Notes: a model not told the origin generated them from the sequence alone. A DNA stretch of 64,000 nt from Streptomyces sp. NBC_00370 (GCF_036084755.1 NZ_CP107968.1:3044501-3108500), one strand, 5' to 3'; positions 1 through 9,114 are shown, counted from the stretch's first letter. Program-made: numbers and translations.

Positions 1-1541
1 TAGTTCTGCGTCGCCGAGGCCGCCGTCACGGACGCGGTCGCCGACAGGGCGCTGGTGTTGCCGGCCGCGTCGGACGCGGTGACCCGGTAGGTGTAGCTCG
101 TGCCGGCCGTGACCGCGGTGTCCTTGACGGTGACCTGGGGCCGCGCCCACATCAGCGAGTCGCCCTGCACGGTCGCCAGCGGTGTGGTGGAGCCGTTGCG
201 GTAGACCTTGTACGTCAGCCGCGAGTCGTCCGTGTCGTAGCTGGAGCGCCAGCGCACCTGCACCTCGCCCGGCTTGACGCTGGTCGCCGAGACGATCGGT
301 ACGGTCGGCGCGCCCTTGTCGCCGGTCGAGGCGAACCGGGTGAGCCCCTGCGCGGGTGCGCCGTTGACGGTGGTGAACTCCCCGCCCGACCAGAGGTACT
401 GGGTGCTCCCCGACGTCGCGATGGTGAGGGCGCGCGGGCCGATCTGCTCACCGATGCCGTCGTTGGTGTTCGGGAACCAGCCCAGCTTGCCGATGGCCGT
501 GGTGGGCTGCGCCAGGAAGTGGTGCCGCGCGCCGTCGGGGAACTCCCCGACGCTGGAGCAGTCATGGGCGTGCGAGGCGCTGTAGAGCACCCGCTGGTAC
601 GCCTTCAGCGCCTGCGTGGCCCCCAGGCAGGTGTCGCGCCAACGCTGTTCCAGCGTGTCGGCGTTGAGGGCTATTCGGCCGTCGAAGACACCGCCGCCGG
701 TGCCCTCGTTGCCGGTGTAGATGCCGGACGCGTCGGTCTCGACGGCCTTGACCACGGAGGTCGGCGGGATGAATCCCGGGTACGCCTTCGTCACCGCGCC
801 GGACGTGGCGTTCACCACGGCCAGGGCGTGCGAGGCGGTCCCGTTGACGGTGTTGAAGTCCCCGCCGAGCACCACGTTCGCGCCGTCGGAGGTCACCGCG
901 AGGGCGCGGCCCGGCTCGTCGGCGTTGGCGGTGAAGGGCAGTACGGCGGCGTCGGCGAGCCCGACGGCCGCGTAGCGCTGCCGCGTCACACCGCTGACCG
1001 TGCTGAAGTCGCCCCCGGCGTACAGGGTGTCGTCGGTGACCGCCAGCGTCCGCACGGTGGCGGAGAAGACGGGGCGGAACGACGTCTTGGGTGTGCAGGT
1101 GGCGATGTCGATGGCGGCGAGGCTGCTGACCGGTGTGCCGTTGACCGCGCCGAAGTAACCGCCCGCGTAGAGCGTCTTCTTGTCCGGCGAGACGGCGAGC
1201 GCGCGCACGGTCGCCGTACCGCTGCTGAGCGTGAAGGACAGCTTGCATCCGGTGGGCGCGCCGGTCGCGGCGTCGAACGCGGCGAAGTTCACGGCGGGTT
1301 GGGCGGCGCCGGCCGCGCCGTCGGGCGGTCGCAGCGCGGAGAACGTACCTCCGGCGAAGACGACACCGTCGGTCTGGGCGAGCGCCCAGACGATCCCGTT
1401 GGTCTGCCATGTCGGCAGGTCGTCGGCGGTGAACCCCACCGGCGGCGTGACCGCGACCGCCTCGGGCGCCGCGATCACCCCCAGGCCGACGGTGGCGAAC
1501 GACAGGACGAGAGCCGCGGACAGGGCTCTTGATCTACGCAT
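1..1541 (-). CDS. secreted beta-propeller protein with fibronectin type III segment (3' end outside window)
   Basis: Translated on the minus strand from the ATG at 1541, which has a GGGGGG ribosome site directly upstream. The frame is open to the window edge, so the C-terminus is missing (513 codons visible). Residues 1-30 form a Sec signal peptide (MRRSRA, hydrophobic core, AVA cleavage site). The next ~370 residues carry at least five degenerate blades of the pattern GGxFxxVNG (near residues 64, 127, 177, 227 and 380), typical of delta-60/kelch-like extracellular propellers. From about residue 405 a fibronectin type III-like stretch begins (PGEVQVRWRSS, then SYTYRVTASDAAGNTS). It is probably a secreted or wall-associated binding protein; no catalytic site is visible and the ligand is unknown. 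The gene is transcribed divergently from the aldo/keto reductase. Confidence 0.8.
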   Translation of the reverse strand, partial: MRRSRALSAALVLSFATVGLGVIAAPEAVAVTPPVGFTADDLPTWQTNGIVWALAQTDGVVFAGGTFSALRPPDGAAGAAQPAVNFAAFDAATGAPTGCKLSFTLSSGTATVRALAVSPDKKTLYAGGYFGAVNGTPVSSLAAIDIATCTPKTSFRPVFSATVRTLAVTDDTLYAGGDFSTVSGVTRQRYAAVGLADAAVLPFTANADEPGRALAVTSDGANVVLGGDFNTVNGTASHALAVVNATSGAVTKAYPGFIPPTSVVKAVETDASGIYTGNEGTGGGVFDGRIALNADTLEQRWRDTCLGATQALKAYQRVLYSASHAHDCSSVGEFPDGARHHFLAQPTTAIGKLGWFPNTNDGIGEQIGPRALTIATSGSTQYLWSGGEFTTVNGAPAQGLTRFASTGDKGAPTVPIVSATSVKPGEVQVRWRSSYDTDDSRLTYKVYRNGSTTPLATVQGDSLMWARPQVTVKDTAVTAGTSYTYRVTASDAAGNTSALSATASVTAASATQN

Positions 1542-1615
1542 GGTCCCCCCAGTGCTGTGTAGCGCGAAGAATAGGAGCGAATCGCCCGGGTCAACCACCC
1601 CGCACGGCATAGCAC

Positions 1616-1642
1616 TTGGCAAAAACGTGCGAATGGTATGAT
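1616..1642 (+). promoter_or_regulatory. candidate promoter ahead of the aldo/keto reductase leader
   Basis: TTGGCA (1616-1621) and TATGAT (1637-1642) are separated by 15 bp, resembling a housekeeping -35/-10 pair with short spacing. Transcription would begin near 1650, only a few bases before the intrinsic terminator at 1658-1698. Prediction from sequence only. Confidence 0.4.
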
Positions 1643-1657
1643 CACGATCAGCACTTC

Positions 1658-1698
1658 AGCCTTCCCGGCGCGGATCCACACCGCCGGGGAGGCTTTTT
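1658..1698 (+). terminator. intrinsic terminator/attenuator hairpin in the leader of the aldo/keto reductase
   Basis: A 13-bp stem (1658-1670 with 1682-1694, one G-T pair) is followed at once by a run of T residues. This textbook rho-independent shape is unusual for such a GC-rich genome. It lies between a candidate promoter and the start codon at 1761, so it could attenuate the downstream gene or end a very short RNA. Confidence 0.65.
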
Positions 1699-1760
1699 CG
1701 CGTGCTCCGACGCGCACTCCCCACTCCCACGACAAGCCCTGGACAAGGACGTGCCACTCC

Positions 1761-2651
1761 ATGACCACAGAGACGAACGCGGCCGCGGCGGCGGGTACCT
1801 GGACCCTCGGCGATCTGACGGTCAACCGCATCGGCTTCGGCGCGATGCGGCTGGCCGGCGGTGTCGCCTTCAGCGACGGGCCATCGGCCGACCGGGAGCG
1901 GTCGATCGGTGTGCTGCGGCGCGCCGTCGAGCTGGGCGTGAACCACATCGACACGGCGTCGTTCTACTTCTCACCGCTGCGGTCGGCCAACGAGCTGATC
2001 GACACCGCGCTGGCGCCCTACCCGGACGATCTGGTCATCGCCACCAAGGTCTGGCCGGGCCGCCATCCCTCCGGCGAGTGGTGGTGGGCCTCCCCCGACC
2101 AGCTGCGCGGACAGGTCGAGGAGAATCTGCGCCAACTGGGCCGTGACCACCTGGACCTGGTGAACCTGCGCGTCCCGCGTGGCCGGCCGACCGGCCCGGT
2201 CGCCGAGCACTTCGGCGCGCTGGCCGCCCTGCGCGACGCGGGGCTCATCCGCCACCTGGGCATCTCCAACGTCACACCCGGCCAGCTGGCCGAGGCGCAG
2301 TCCGTCGCGCCGGTGGTCTGCGTACAGAACCCGTACGGCGTGGGGTCGCCGGCCGAGGAGACGCGGTTCGTCCGGGCCTGCGGCGAACAGGGCGTCGCGT
2401 ACGTGCCGTTCTTCGCGATCGCCGGAAGCGGACAGGAGGCGGGAAACGTCACGGCCGAACCCGACGCGGTCCACACCGTCGCACGCGCCCACGGCGCGAC
2501 ACCGGCCCAGGTCCGGCTGGCGTGGACGCTGCACCAGGGCCCGCACGTACTGGCCATCCCGGGGACCGGGAACCCCGGCCACCTGGCCGAGAACATAGCG
2601 GCGGGCGCGCTGCGCCTCTCGGACGAGGAAGCGGCGCGGCTGCTCTCCTGA
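1761..2651 (+). CDS. aldo/keto reductase
   Basis: 296-residue cytoplasmic oxidoreductase of the AKR superfamily, expected to reduce aldehydes or ketones with NADPH. N-terminal signature NRIGFGAMRLAG is followed by the HIDTASFYF strand carrying the catalytic Asp and Tyr, the IATKVW lysine strand, and a late IPGTGNPGHLAEN cofactor-binding segment. The family histidine on the next strand is replaced: the sequence reads LDLVNLRVPRG where many relatives have a His. An in-frame start at 1638 exists, but the ATG at 1761 (MTTETN) matches family length and has AAGGA upstream. The gene stands alone behind the hairpin at 1658-1698. Substrate unknown. Confidence 0.88.
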   Translation: MTTETNAAAAAGTWTLGDLTVNRIGFGAMRLAGGVAFSDGPSADRERSIGVLRRAVELGVNHIDTASFYFSPLRSANELIDTALAPYPDDLVIATKVWPGRHPSGEWWWASPDQLRGQVEENLRQLGRDHLDLVNLRVPRGRPTGPVAEHFGALAALRDAGLIRHLGISNVTPGQLAEAQSVAPVVCVQNPYGVGSPAEETRFVRACGEQGVAYVPFFAIAGSGQEAGNVTAEPDAVHTVARAHGATPAQVRLAWTLHQGPHVLAIPGTGNPGHLAENIAAGALRLSDEEAARLLS

Positions 2652-2754
2652 AAGGCCTGCGGCGACCCTCGCGCCCCCTCCCCCGGTGTCCGGTGCGACC
2701 TGGGTGTATGCCTGTCCCTGACCGAGGTAAGCGCGGGCGGAGGGGGACCAGGAG

Positions 2755-3531
2755 ATGGCGAACGGGCGGGCGCGGGCGCACGGCTCGGGCAGAGCGCCGG
2801 GCAGGACCGGTGCGGGACGGCGGTCGCCGGGCCGGGTGCGGTTCACGGGCGTGCTGCTGATCCTGCTGGCCCTGATATCGGCGGCGCTCTGCTTTTACGC
2901 GTTCACCGCGTGGCTGCCCGCCGACCGGGACCGGTACCAGGACTACCGGGCGGCCGGACCGTGTCCCGCCCACCCGGCGGAGCAGGTGGCGGCAGACTGC
3001 CTGAGCACCTGGCACTTCACCGTCGTGAACACGGTCGTCAAGACCGGGAAGGGCGGCCACCTGTACGCGAACCTGAAGGACGAGGGCTCCTGGCGGGGCC
3101 GGGTGAACTTCGGCGACCCGGGACCGCTCCTCGACCGGCTGAAGCCGGACGACCGGGTCACCGCGACCGTCTGGCGCCGCGACATCGTGGTGCTCGGCAA
3201 GGACGGGGTCCGCCAGGACAGCTCCGACGCGCCCCGCGACGAACTCCAGATGAACGCCGCCCTCGGTCTGTTCGGCGCGTTCGTCGCCGCGCAGGCGTTC
3301 GTGTTCGGCGCGGTACGCCTCGTCCGGCCGCGCCGCCACGGGCCCTTCACCTGGAACCCGTACGGCAGGCGGCTGCTCGTCACGAGCGCCGCCGTCTGCT
3401 TCGGGGTGGGGCTCCCGGCCGTGTGGACCGGCATCCCCTGGTGGACCGTGCCCACCCTCACGATCCCCCTCGTACTGGTCATGGCGGTGGTGCTGTACCG
3501 GCACCAGCCGCACCGGACCGCAGCCCTGTGA
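2755..3531 (+). CDS. membrane protein of unknown function
   Basis: 258-residue protein with a basic, Gly/Arg-rich N-terminus, one transmembrane segment near residues 30-52 (VLLILLALISAALCFYAF), and an extracytoplasmic domain of ~120 residues with two Cys. Three further hydrophobic segments follow (near 168-190, 208-225 and 232-248). The soluble part (DRVTATVWRRDIVVLGKDG) looks like a small beta domain of the kind seen in DUF3592-type membrane proteins, but I cannot assign a family firmly. The start has GGGGGACCAGGAG just upstream. It ends 22 bp before the epoxide hydrolase and may be co-transcribed with it. Confidence 0.7.
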   Translation: MANGRARAHGSGRAPGRTGAGRRSPGRVRFTGVLLILLALISAALCFYAFTAWLPADRDRYQDYRAAGPCPAHPAEQVAADCLSTWHFTVVNTVVKTGKGGHLYANLKDEGSWRGRVNFGDPGPLLDRLKPDDRVTATVWRRDIVVLGKDGVRQDSSDAPRDELQMNAALGLFGAFVAAQAFVFGAVRLVRPRRHGPFTWNPYGRRLLVTSAAVCFGVGLPAVWTGIPWWTVPTLTIPLVLVMAVVLYRHQPHRTAAL

Positions 3532-3553
3532 GAACGACATCCCGGAGACCCCT

Positions 3554-4720
3554 ATGACCTCCCAGCCGCCCCTGCTCGCCGTCCCCGACGCCGAGCTGGC
3601 CGATCTGCGCGCACGGCTGCGCAACACCCGCTGGCCGACCCCCTGGCCCACGACCGCGGCCGGCACCGAGCCCGCACCAGGCACCGGCTGGGAGGCCGGC
3701 ACCGACGCGGGCGAGCTGCGCCGGCTCGTCGCCTATTGGGCCTCCGACTACGACTGGCGTGCGCAAGAGGCCGCCGTCAACGCGCTGCCGTCCCGGTTCG
3801 CCGACATCGACGGAACGCCCGTCCACTACCTGCGCTTCGACGGCGAGCATCCCGGCGCCCTGCCGATCGTCCTGACCAACGGGTGGCCCAGCTCCTTCCT
3901 CGAACTGACCGCGCTCGCCCGCCGGCTGGCCACGCCTTCGCGGTACGGGGGCGAAGCGGCCGACGCGTTCACCGTCGTCGTCCCCTCGCTGCCCGGGTAC
4001 GCCTTCTCGCCGCAGCGGCCCTCGCTCACCGACCCGGCGCCGCAGACGCACGAGCTCTGGCACCGGCTCATGCGCGACGAACTCGGCTTCGAGCGCTACG
4101 CGGCGCACGGCGGCGACCTGGGCGCCGGCATCACCTCCCGGCTCGGCGAGGCACATCCCGAGGCCGTGGTGGGCATCCATCTGATGGCGGTCGCCGCACC
4201 GGTCTCGTACGACCCCGCCGGCGTCACCCCCGAGGAGCGGGCGTACCTCGACTCCGTCGCCGCGTGGTCCGCCGAGGAGGGCGGGTACCAGCACGAGCAG
4301 AGCACCCGCCCGCTGACGCTCAGCTACGGTCTGGCCGACTCGCCGACCGGGCTGCTCGCCTGGATCGTCGAGAAGTACCGGGCGTGGAGCGACTGCGGCG
4401 GCGACCTGTCGTCCCGGTTCAGCGACGACTTCCTGCTCACGCAGGCGTCGCTCTACTGGTTCACCGGCACCGTCTCGACCTCGTTCCGGCCGTACTACGA
4501 GTACGCGCAGGGGCTGACGCGCCGGGTCGAGCGGGTCGACGTGCCCACGGCCGTCGCGCTGTTCCCTGCCGATCTCACGCAGCCGCCCCGCAGTTGGGCC
4601 GAGCGCACCTACCACGTGACGAGGTACACCCGCATGCCCCGGGGCGGGCACTTCGCCGCCCACGAGGAGCCCGGACTCCTCGCGCACGACCTCACCGAGT
4701 TCTTCCGCGGCCTGCGGTAA
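3554..4720 (+). CDS. epoxide hydrolase (EHN-type alpha/beta hydrolase)
   Basis: 388 residues. The first ~110 form the epoxide-hydrolase N-terminal domain (PDAELADLRARLRNTRWP, then YWASDYDWRAQEAAVNALPSR), followed by an alpha/beta-hydrolase fold. HGGDLGAG holds the probable nucleophilic Asp. The oxyanion region is TNGWPSSF, and PRGGHFAAHEEPG near the C-terminus carries the catalytic His. The family opens epoxides to diols through an ester intermediate on Asp. Length and motif order are normal. Cytoplasmic; natural substrate not predictable. Probably in one transcript with the preceding membrane protein. Confidence 0.88.
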   Translation: MTSQPPLLAVPDAELADLRARLRNTRWPTPWPTTAAGTEPAPGTGWEAGTDAGELRRLVAYWASDYDWRAQEAAVNALPSRFADIDGTPVHYLRFDGEHPGALPIVLTNGWPSSFLELTALARRLATPSRYGGEAADAFTVVVPSLPGYAFSPQRPSLTDPAPQTHELWHRLMRDELGFERYAAHGGDLGAGITSRLGEAHPEAVVGIHLMAVAAPVSYDPAGVTPEERAYLDSVAAWSAEEGGYQHEQSTRPLTLSYGLADSPTGLLAWIVEKYRAWSDCGGDLSSRFSDDFLLTQASLYWFTGTVSTSFRPYYEYAQGLTRRVERVDVPTAVALFPADLTQPPRSWAERTYHVTRYTRMPRGGHFAAHEEPGLLAHDLTEFFRGLR

Positions 4721-4764
4721 CGGCAGCCCTGAGGTAACGGGAGCCCTCCATACCGGAGGGTAAG

Positions 4765-4783
4765 CAAGGGTAGGCTAACCTTC
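4765..4783 (+). promoter_or_regulatory. iron box (DmdR/IdeR-type operator)
   Basis: The 19-bp site beginning CAAGGGTAGGCTAACC matches the actinobacterial DtxR-family consensus TTAGGTTAGGCTAACCTAA at 14 of 19 positions, including the whole central TAGGCTAACCT. It lies 44 bp before the siderophore-binding lipoprotein start, where iron-loaded repressor would block transcription. Known for the family; inferred here. Confidence 0.75.
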
Positions 4784-4826
4784 CTCGGACTGCCCGAACC
4801 GCCCCACCGTACGGAAGCGAACCACC

Positions 4827-5864
4827 ATGCCCAGCACCCGCACCATCCCCCTCACCCGCCGTGGCCTGCTCGCCGCCGGAGGCGCCGTCGGGCTCGGCGC
4901 CACGCTGGCCGCCTGCGGGGGCGGAAAGGGCGGCAAGGAAGACGGCGGCGCGAAGGGCGCGGACGGCGACACGGCGGGCCCGTGGGCGTTCACCGACGAC
5001 CGCGGGCAGCGGGTGAAGGCCGACAGCACGCCCAAGCGCGTCGTCGCCTTCACCGGGACCGCCGCGGCCCTGCTCGACTTCGGCATCGAGGCCGTCGGCG
5101 TCTTCGGCCCCACGACCACGAAGGGCGGCAAGCCCGACCCGCAGGCCGGTGATCTCGACGTCGGCAAGGTGACGGTCCTCGGCAACGTCTTCGGCGAGTT
5201 CAACGTCGAGAAGTACGCGGCGCTCAGCCCCGATCTGCTCGTCACCGAGATGTGGGTCAAGGACGCGCTCTGGTACGTGCCGGACCAGTCCAAGGACAAG
5301 ATCGCCAAGCTCGCCCCGACCGCCGCCCTGTGGGCCGCGCAGACCACGATCCCGAAGGCGATCCAGCGCCACGCCGACATCGCCGGCTCCCTCGGCGCCG
5401 ACCTCACGGCGGCCAAGGTCGTCGACGCCAAGGCCCGCTTCGAACAGGCCGCCGGCCGGCTGCGCGAAGCCGCCAAGTCGAACCCGGGCATCAAGGTGCT
5501 GATCGGTTCGGCCAGTCAGGACCTCTTCTACGTCTCGCTGGCGAAAATGGCCGCCGACACCCTCTACTTCCAGCAGCTCGGCGTGGAGTTCATCACGCCC
5601 AAGGTCGACTCGCAGGGCTTCTTCGAGGATCTGAGCTGGGAGAACGCGGGCAAGTACGCGGCCGACATCATCATGATGGACAACCGCTCGTCGGCGTTGC
5701 AGCCGTCGTCGCTGACCTCCAAGCCGACCTGGCTCCAACTGCCGGCCGTCAAGGCAGGACAGGTCGTACCGCGCGTGGCCGAGCCGATCTTCTCCTACGA
5801 CAAGTGCGCGCCGATCCTGGACGATCTGGCGAAGGCGGTCCGGACGGCCAAAAAGGTCTCGTAG
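4827..5864 (+). CDS. iron-siderophore ABC transporter substrate-binding lipoprotein
   Basis: 345 residues, periplasmic-binding-protein fold of the FecB/FepB class. The N-terminus is a twin-arginine lipoprotein signal: TRRGLLAAGG, then lipobox LAAC with the acylated Cys at residue 30. Mature domains begin with the usual WAFTDDRGQRVKADSTPKRVVAF and include FNVEKYAALSPDLLV. It would hold a ferric siderophore at the outer membrane face for a permease that is not encoded in this window, so it is an orphan binding protein. The iron box at 4765-4783 indicates repression by DmdR/IdeR when iron is sufficient. Confidence 0.9.
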   Translation: MPSTRTIPLTRRGLLAAGGAVGLGATLAACGGGKGGKEDGGAKGADGDTAGPWAFTDDRGQRVKADSTPKRVVAFTGTAAALLDFGIEAVGVFGPTTTKGGKPDPQAGDLDVGKVTVLGNVFGEFNVEKYAALSPDLLVTEMWVKDALWYVPDQSKDKIAKLAPTAALWAAQTTIPKAIQRHADIAGSLGADLTAAKVVDAKARFEQAAGRLREAAKSNPGIKVLIGSASQDLFYVSLAKMAADTLYFQQLGVEFITPKVDSQGFFEDLSWENAGKYAADIIMMDNRSSALQPSSLTSKPTWLQLPAVKAGQVVPRVAEPIFSYDKCAPILDDLAKAVRTAKKVS

Positions 5865-5912
5865 AAAAGACCGTTCCGCGGGCCCCCGGGAATCCGATGG
5901 AAGAATTACCGC

Positions 5913-6800
5913 ATGGCGGAAATCATCCAGAAGGACGGCACCTGGGCCTTCGACGGGGACACGGTCCGCATCGTGCCCGGTCATGACAAGGGGGTGGGTC
6001 TGCTCCGCAGCACGCTCGGCGAAGTCGCCGTGCCGCTGGAGGCGTTGGCCGGCATCGCCTTCGAGTCCGGCCGCCGCTCGGGGCGGCTGCGGCTGCGCCT
6101 GCGGGACGGCGCCGATCCGCTGCTCCAGGTGACGGGCGGCAAGCTGGACGACGCGTCCGACCCGTACCGGCTGACGGTGGAGAGCGACCGCTCCGGCGTC
6201 GCCGAGTACATCGTGGACGAGGTGCGTACGGCCCTGCTGCTCGACGGGGTGGAGTCGGGCCCCGTCGACCGCTATCTGCTGCCGGGGCCCGCCCTGCCGC
6301 TGACCGTGGGCGCGGGCGACGCGACCGTCACGTTCGACGGCGAGCGGGTCCGGCTCGAATGGAACTGGAAGACCGAGGACTCCAAGTCGTCGGGCGGCCC
6401 GCGGACCATCGAGATCGGCGATCTCGACAGTGTGGAGTGGCTGCCGAGCGCGGGCCTCGACAACGGCTATCTGCGCTTCCGGGTCGCCGGGGCGGCGCCG
6501 TCCGCCACCCCGCCGAAGCACGACCCGTACGCGGCGGAGCTGTGGGGCTTCAAGAAGGACCCGCTGATGGCGCTCGTCGGCGCCGCGGTGGTGGCCAGGC
6601 TGCCCCACCCGCGCGCCGCACGCCCGCCGGCCGCCCTCGACAGCGGCGAGCAGCCGGTGGACACGGTGAAGGAGCCGTCCGCCGGCGACCACGACGCGCT
6701 GCTGCGGCGGTTGCGGGAACTGGGCGAGCTGCACCAGGCCGGGATACTCACGGCCGACGAGTTCACCACCGCGAAACAGGCCCTTCTCAGACATCTGTAG
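5913..6800 (+). CDS. DUF4429 domain protein with C-terminal SHOCT motif
   Basis: 295 residues. Two tandem copies of a ~110-residue beta-rich domain (residues ~5-110, GTWAFDGDTVRIVPG, and ~125-210, DATVTFDGERVRLEWNWK) match the actinobacterial DUF4429 pattern. A SHOCT-type helix pair closes the protein (LLRRLRELGELHQAGILTADEFTTAKQALL). SHOCT motifs are usually oligomerisation elements. No enzyme motif, no signal peptide. It starts 48 bp after the siderophore protein; function unknown. Confidence 0.8.
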   Translation: MAEIIQKDGTWAFDGDTVRIVPGHDKGVGLLRSTLGEVAVPLEALAGIAFESGRRSGRLRLRLRDGADPLLQVTGGKLDDASDPYRLTVESDRSGVAEYIVDEVRTALLLDGVESGPVDRYLLPGPALPLTVGAGDATVTFDGERVRLEWNWKTEDSKSSGGPRTIEIGDLDSVEWLPSAGLDNGYLRFRVAGAAPSATPPKHDPYAAELWGFKKDPLMALVGAAVVARLPHPRAARPPAALDSGEQPVDTVKEPSAGDHDALLRRLRELGELHQAGILTADEFTTAKQALLRHL

Positions 6801-6888
6801 GAGCGGGCGAGCGTAGATTCCCTCCCCCTCCTGCCCGAAATCGGGCAGGATTCTTGCAAACGGCCTGACCGACCCGCAATATCAACGG

Positions 6889-7164
6889 GTGCTCGAACGA
6901 CGCCCGTCGCATGACGACCTCATCGACCATCTGGTCGGCAGCACCGCGCTACGGCGCGGCGAAGCCGCCCGGGTGGTCCTCGACGTGCTGGCGTACTTCG
7001 ACGAGACGGCCGAGGAGTTCGTACGGCGCAGACACCGGGAGCTCCAGTCCGGCGGCGCCACCAACGCGGACATCTTCGAGCGGATAGCGGCCGAGCTGCC
7101 GCATCGCGCCGTGGCGCCGCCGGAGCTCTCGCTCCGGCAGCTGCGGCGCATCGTCTACGGCTGA
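6889..7164 (+). CDS. small conserved protein upstream of glmS
   Basis: 91 residues from GTG at 6889 (LERRPSHDDLIDHLVG). It is acidic and mostly helical, with GEAARVVLDVLAYFDETAEEFVRRRHRELQ in the middle. No family recognised. Coding appears to extend upstream in frame (NGLTDPQYQRV) to a possible CTG at 6865, so the true N-terminus is uncertain. The position 113 bp before glmS suggests either co-transcription or a glmS leader. Codon use is typical of the chromosome. Confidence 0.6.
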   Translation: MLERRPSHDDLIDHLVGSTALRRGEAARVVLDVLAYFDETAEEFVRRRHRELQSGGATNADIFERIAAELPHRAVAPPELSLRQLRRIVYG

Positions 7165-7277
7165 GCCGGAACCGAAGCCGGAGCCAGAACCGGTTCTGGA
7201 GCCGGAACCCGGTGACCCGGTCAGGGCGGGTCACCACCTGGAGCACGCACCCGTAAATCAGGAGGGGCAAGAACCGT

Positions 7278-9107
7278 ATGTGCGGAATCGTGGGATACAT
7301 CGGCAGGCGGGACGTGGCTCCGCTGCTGCTCGAAGGGCTGCAGCGGCTGGAGTACCGGGGGTACGACTCCGCCGGCATCGTCATCACGGGAAAGCCGGCC
7401 GCGGGCAAGGCGGCGGCCCTCAAGATGGTCAAGGCCAAGGGCCGGGTCCGCGAGCTGGAGGCCCGTGTACCCAAGCGGTTCGCCGGCACCACCGGTATCG
7501 CGCACACCCGCTGGGCCACCCACGGCACCCCCAGCGACGCGAACGCGCATCCGCATCTGGACGCCGAGTCGAAGGTCGCCGTCGTGCACAACGGCATCAT
7601 CGACAACGCGTCCGAGCTGCGGGTGAAGCTTGAGGCCGACGGGGTGGTGTTCCTCTCCGAGACCGACACCGAGGTGCTCGTCCACCTCGTCGCCCGCTCG
7701 CAGGCGCCGACCCTGGAGGAGAAGGTCCGCCAGGCGCTCCAGCTGATCGAGGGCACGTACGGGATCGCCGTGCTGCACGCCGACTTCCCCGACCGGATCG
7801 TCGTCGCCCGCAACGGCTCGCCCGTAGTGCTCGGCATCGGCGAGAAGGAGATGTTCGTCGCTTCGGACGTCGCCGCGCTCGTCTCCCACACCCGCCAGGT
7901 CGTCACCCTCGACGACGGCGAGATGGCCACCCTCAAGGCCGACGACTTCCGTACGTACACGACGGAGGGCTCGACCACGTCGGCGACGCCGACCACCGTG
8001 GAGTGGGAGGCCGAGTCGTACGACATGGGCGGCCACGACACGTACATGCACAAGGAGATCTCGGAGCAGGCCGAGGCCGTCGACCGGGTGCTGCGCGGCC
8101 GGATCGACGACCGCTTCTCCACCGTGCACCTCGGCGGTCTCAACCTGGACGCCCGCGCGGCGCGCGGGGTGCGCCGGATCAAGATCCTCGGCTGCGGGAC
8201 CTCGTACCACGCGGGCATGATCGGCGCCCAGCTGATCGAGGAGGTGGCGCGCATCCCCGCCGACGCGGAGCCGGCGTCCGAATTCCGCTACCGCAACCCC
8301 GTGGTGGACCCCGACACGCTGTACGTGGCCGTTTCGCAGTCCGGTGAGACGTACGACGTGCTGGCGGCCGTGCAGGAGCTGAAGCGCAAGGGCGCGCGGG
8401 TGCTGGGTGTGGTCAACGTCGTCGGTTCGGCGATCGCCAGGGAGACGGACGGCGGTGTGTACGTGCACGCCGGGCCCGAGGTCTGCGTGGTGTCCACGAA
8501 GTGCTTCACCAACACCGTGGTCGCCTTCGCGCTGCTCGCGCTGCATCTGGGCCGGATCAGGGACCTGTCGGTCGCCGACGGCAAGCGGATCATCGACGGG
8601 CTGCGCCGACTGCCCGCGCAGATCGACGAGATCATGGCGACCGAGGACGACATCAAGGCGCTCGCGGGTGAATACGCGCAGGCCAAGTCGATGATGTTCA
8701 TCGGCAGGGTGCGCGGCTATCCGGTGGCGCGTGAGGCGTCGCTGAAGCTCAAGGAGGTCTCCTACATCCACGCGGAGGCGTACCCGGCGTCGGAGCTGAA
8801 GCACGGTCCGCTGGCGCTGATCGAGCCGGCGATGCCGACGGTGGCGATCGTGCCGGACGACGATCTGCTGGAGAAGAACCGCGCGGCGATGGAGGAGATC
8901 AAGGCCCGCAGCGGGCGGATCCTGGCGGTGGCGCACCAGCCGCAGCCGAAGGCGGACCACACCATTCTGGTGCCGAAGAACGAGACGGAGCTGGACCCGA
9001 TCCTGCTGGGCATTCCGCTCCAACTGCTGGCGTACCACACGGCGCTGGCGCTGGGCCGGGACATCGACAAGCCCCGCAACCTGGCGAAGTCCGTGACGGT
9101 CGAGTAG
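7278..9107 (+). CDS. glmS: glutamine-fructose-6-phosphate aminotransferase (isomerizing)
   Basis: 609 residues, full length. Converts fructose-6-phosphate and glutamine to glucosamine-6-phosphate, the first step to UDP-GlcNAc and peptidoglycan. The N-terminal nucleophile hydrolase starts MCGIVGYIGRR with Cys2 as catalytic residue after Met removal. Two SIS domains follow (KILGCGTSYHAGMIG, then the phosphosugar loop SQSGETYDV), and the C-terminal tail ends in DKPRNLAKSVTVE. A strong AGGAGGGG site sits 12 bp before the ATG. No glmS ribozyme-like leader is evident. The gene lies a few kb upstream of adpA, an order known in Streptomyces. Confidence 0.97.
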   Translation: MCGIVGYIGRRDVAPLLLEGLQRLEYRGYDSAGIVITGKPAAGKAAALKMVKAKGRVRELEARVPKRFAGTTGIAHTRWATHGTPSDANAHPHLDAESKVAVVHNGIIDNASELRVKLEADGVVFLSETDTEVLVHLVARSQAPTLEEKVRQALQLIEGTYGIAVLHADFPDRIVVARNGSPVVLGIGEKEMFVASDVAALVSHTRQVVTLDDGEMATLKADDFRTYTTEGSTTSATPTTVEWEAESYDMGGHDTYMHKEISEQAEAVDRVLRGRIDDRFSTVHLGGLNLDARAARGVRRIKILGCGTSYHAGMIGAQLIEEVARIPADAEPASEFRYRNPVVDPDTLYVAVSQSGETYDVLAAVQELKRKGARVLGVVNVVGSAIARETDGGVYVHAGPEVCVVSTKCFTNTVVAFALLALHLGRIRDLSVADGKRIIDGLRRLPAQIDEIMATEDDIKALAGEYAQAKSMMFIGRVRGYPVAREASLKLKEVSYIHAEAYPASELKHGPLALIEPAMPTVAIVPDDDLLEKNRAAMEEIKARSGRILAVAHQPQPKADHTILVPKNETELDPILLGIPLQLLAYHTALALGRDIDKPRNLAKSVTVE

Positions 9108-9114
9108 CCGCCCC

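Noticed and set aside
7165..7277. glmS ribozyme or riboswitch ahead of glmS
   Set aside because: The 113-bp gap holds short GCCGGA-type repeats only; no ribozyme core sequence is visible.
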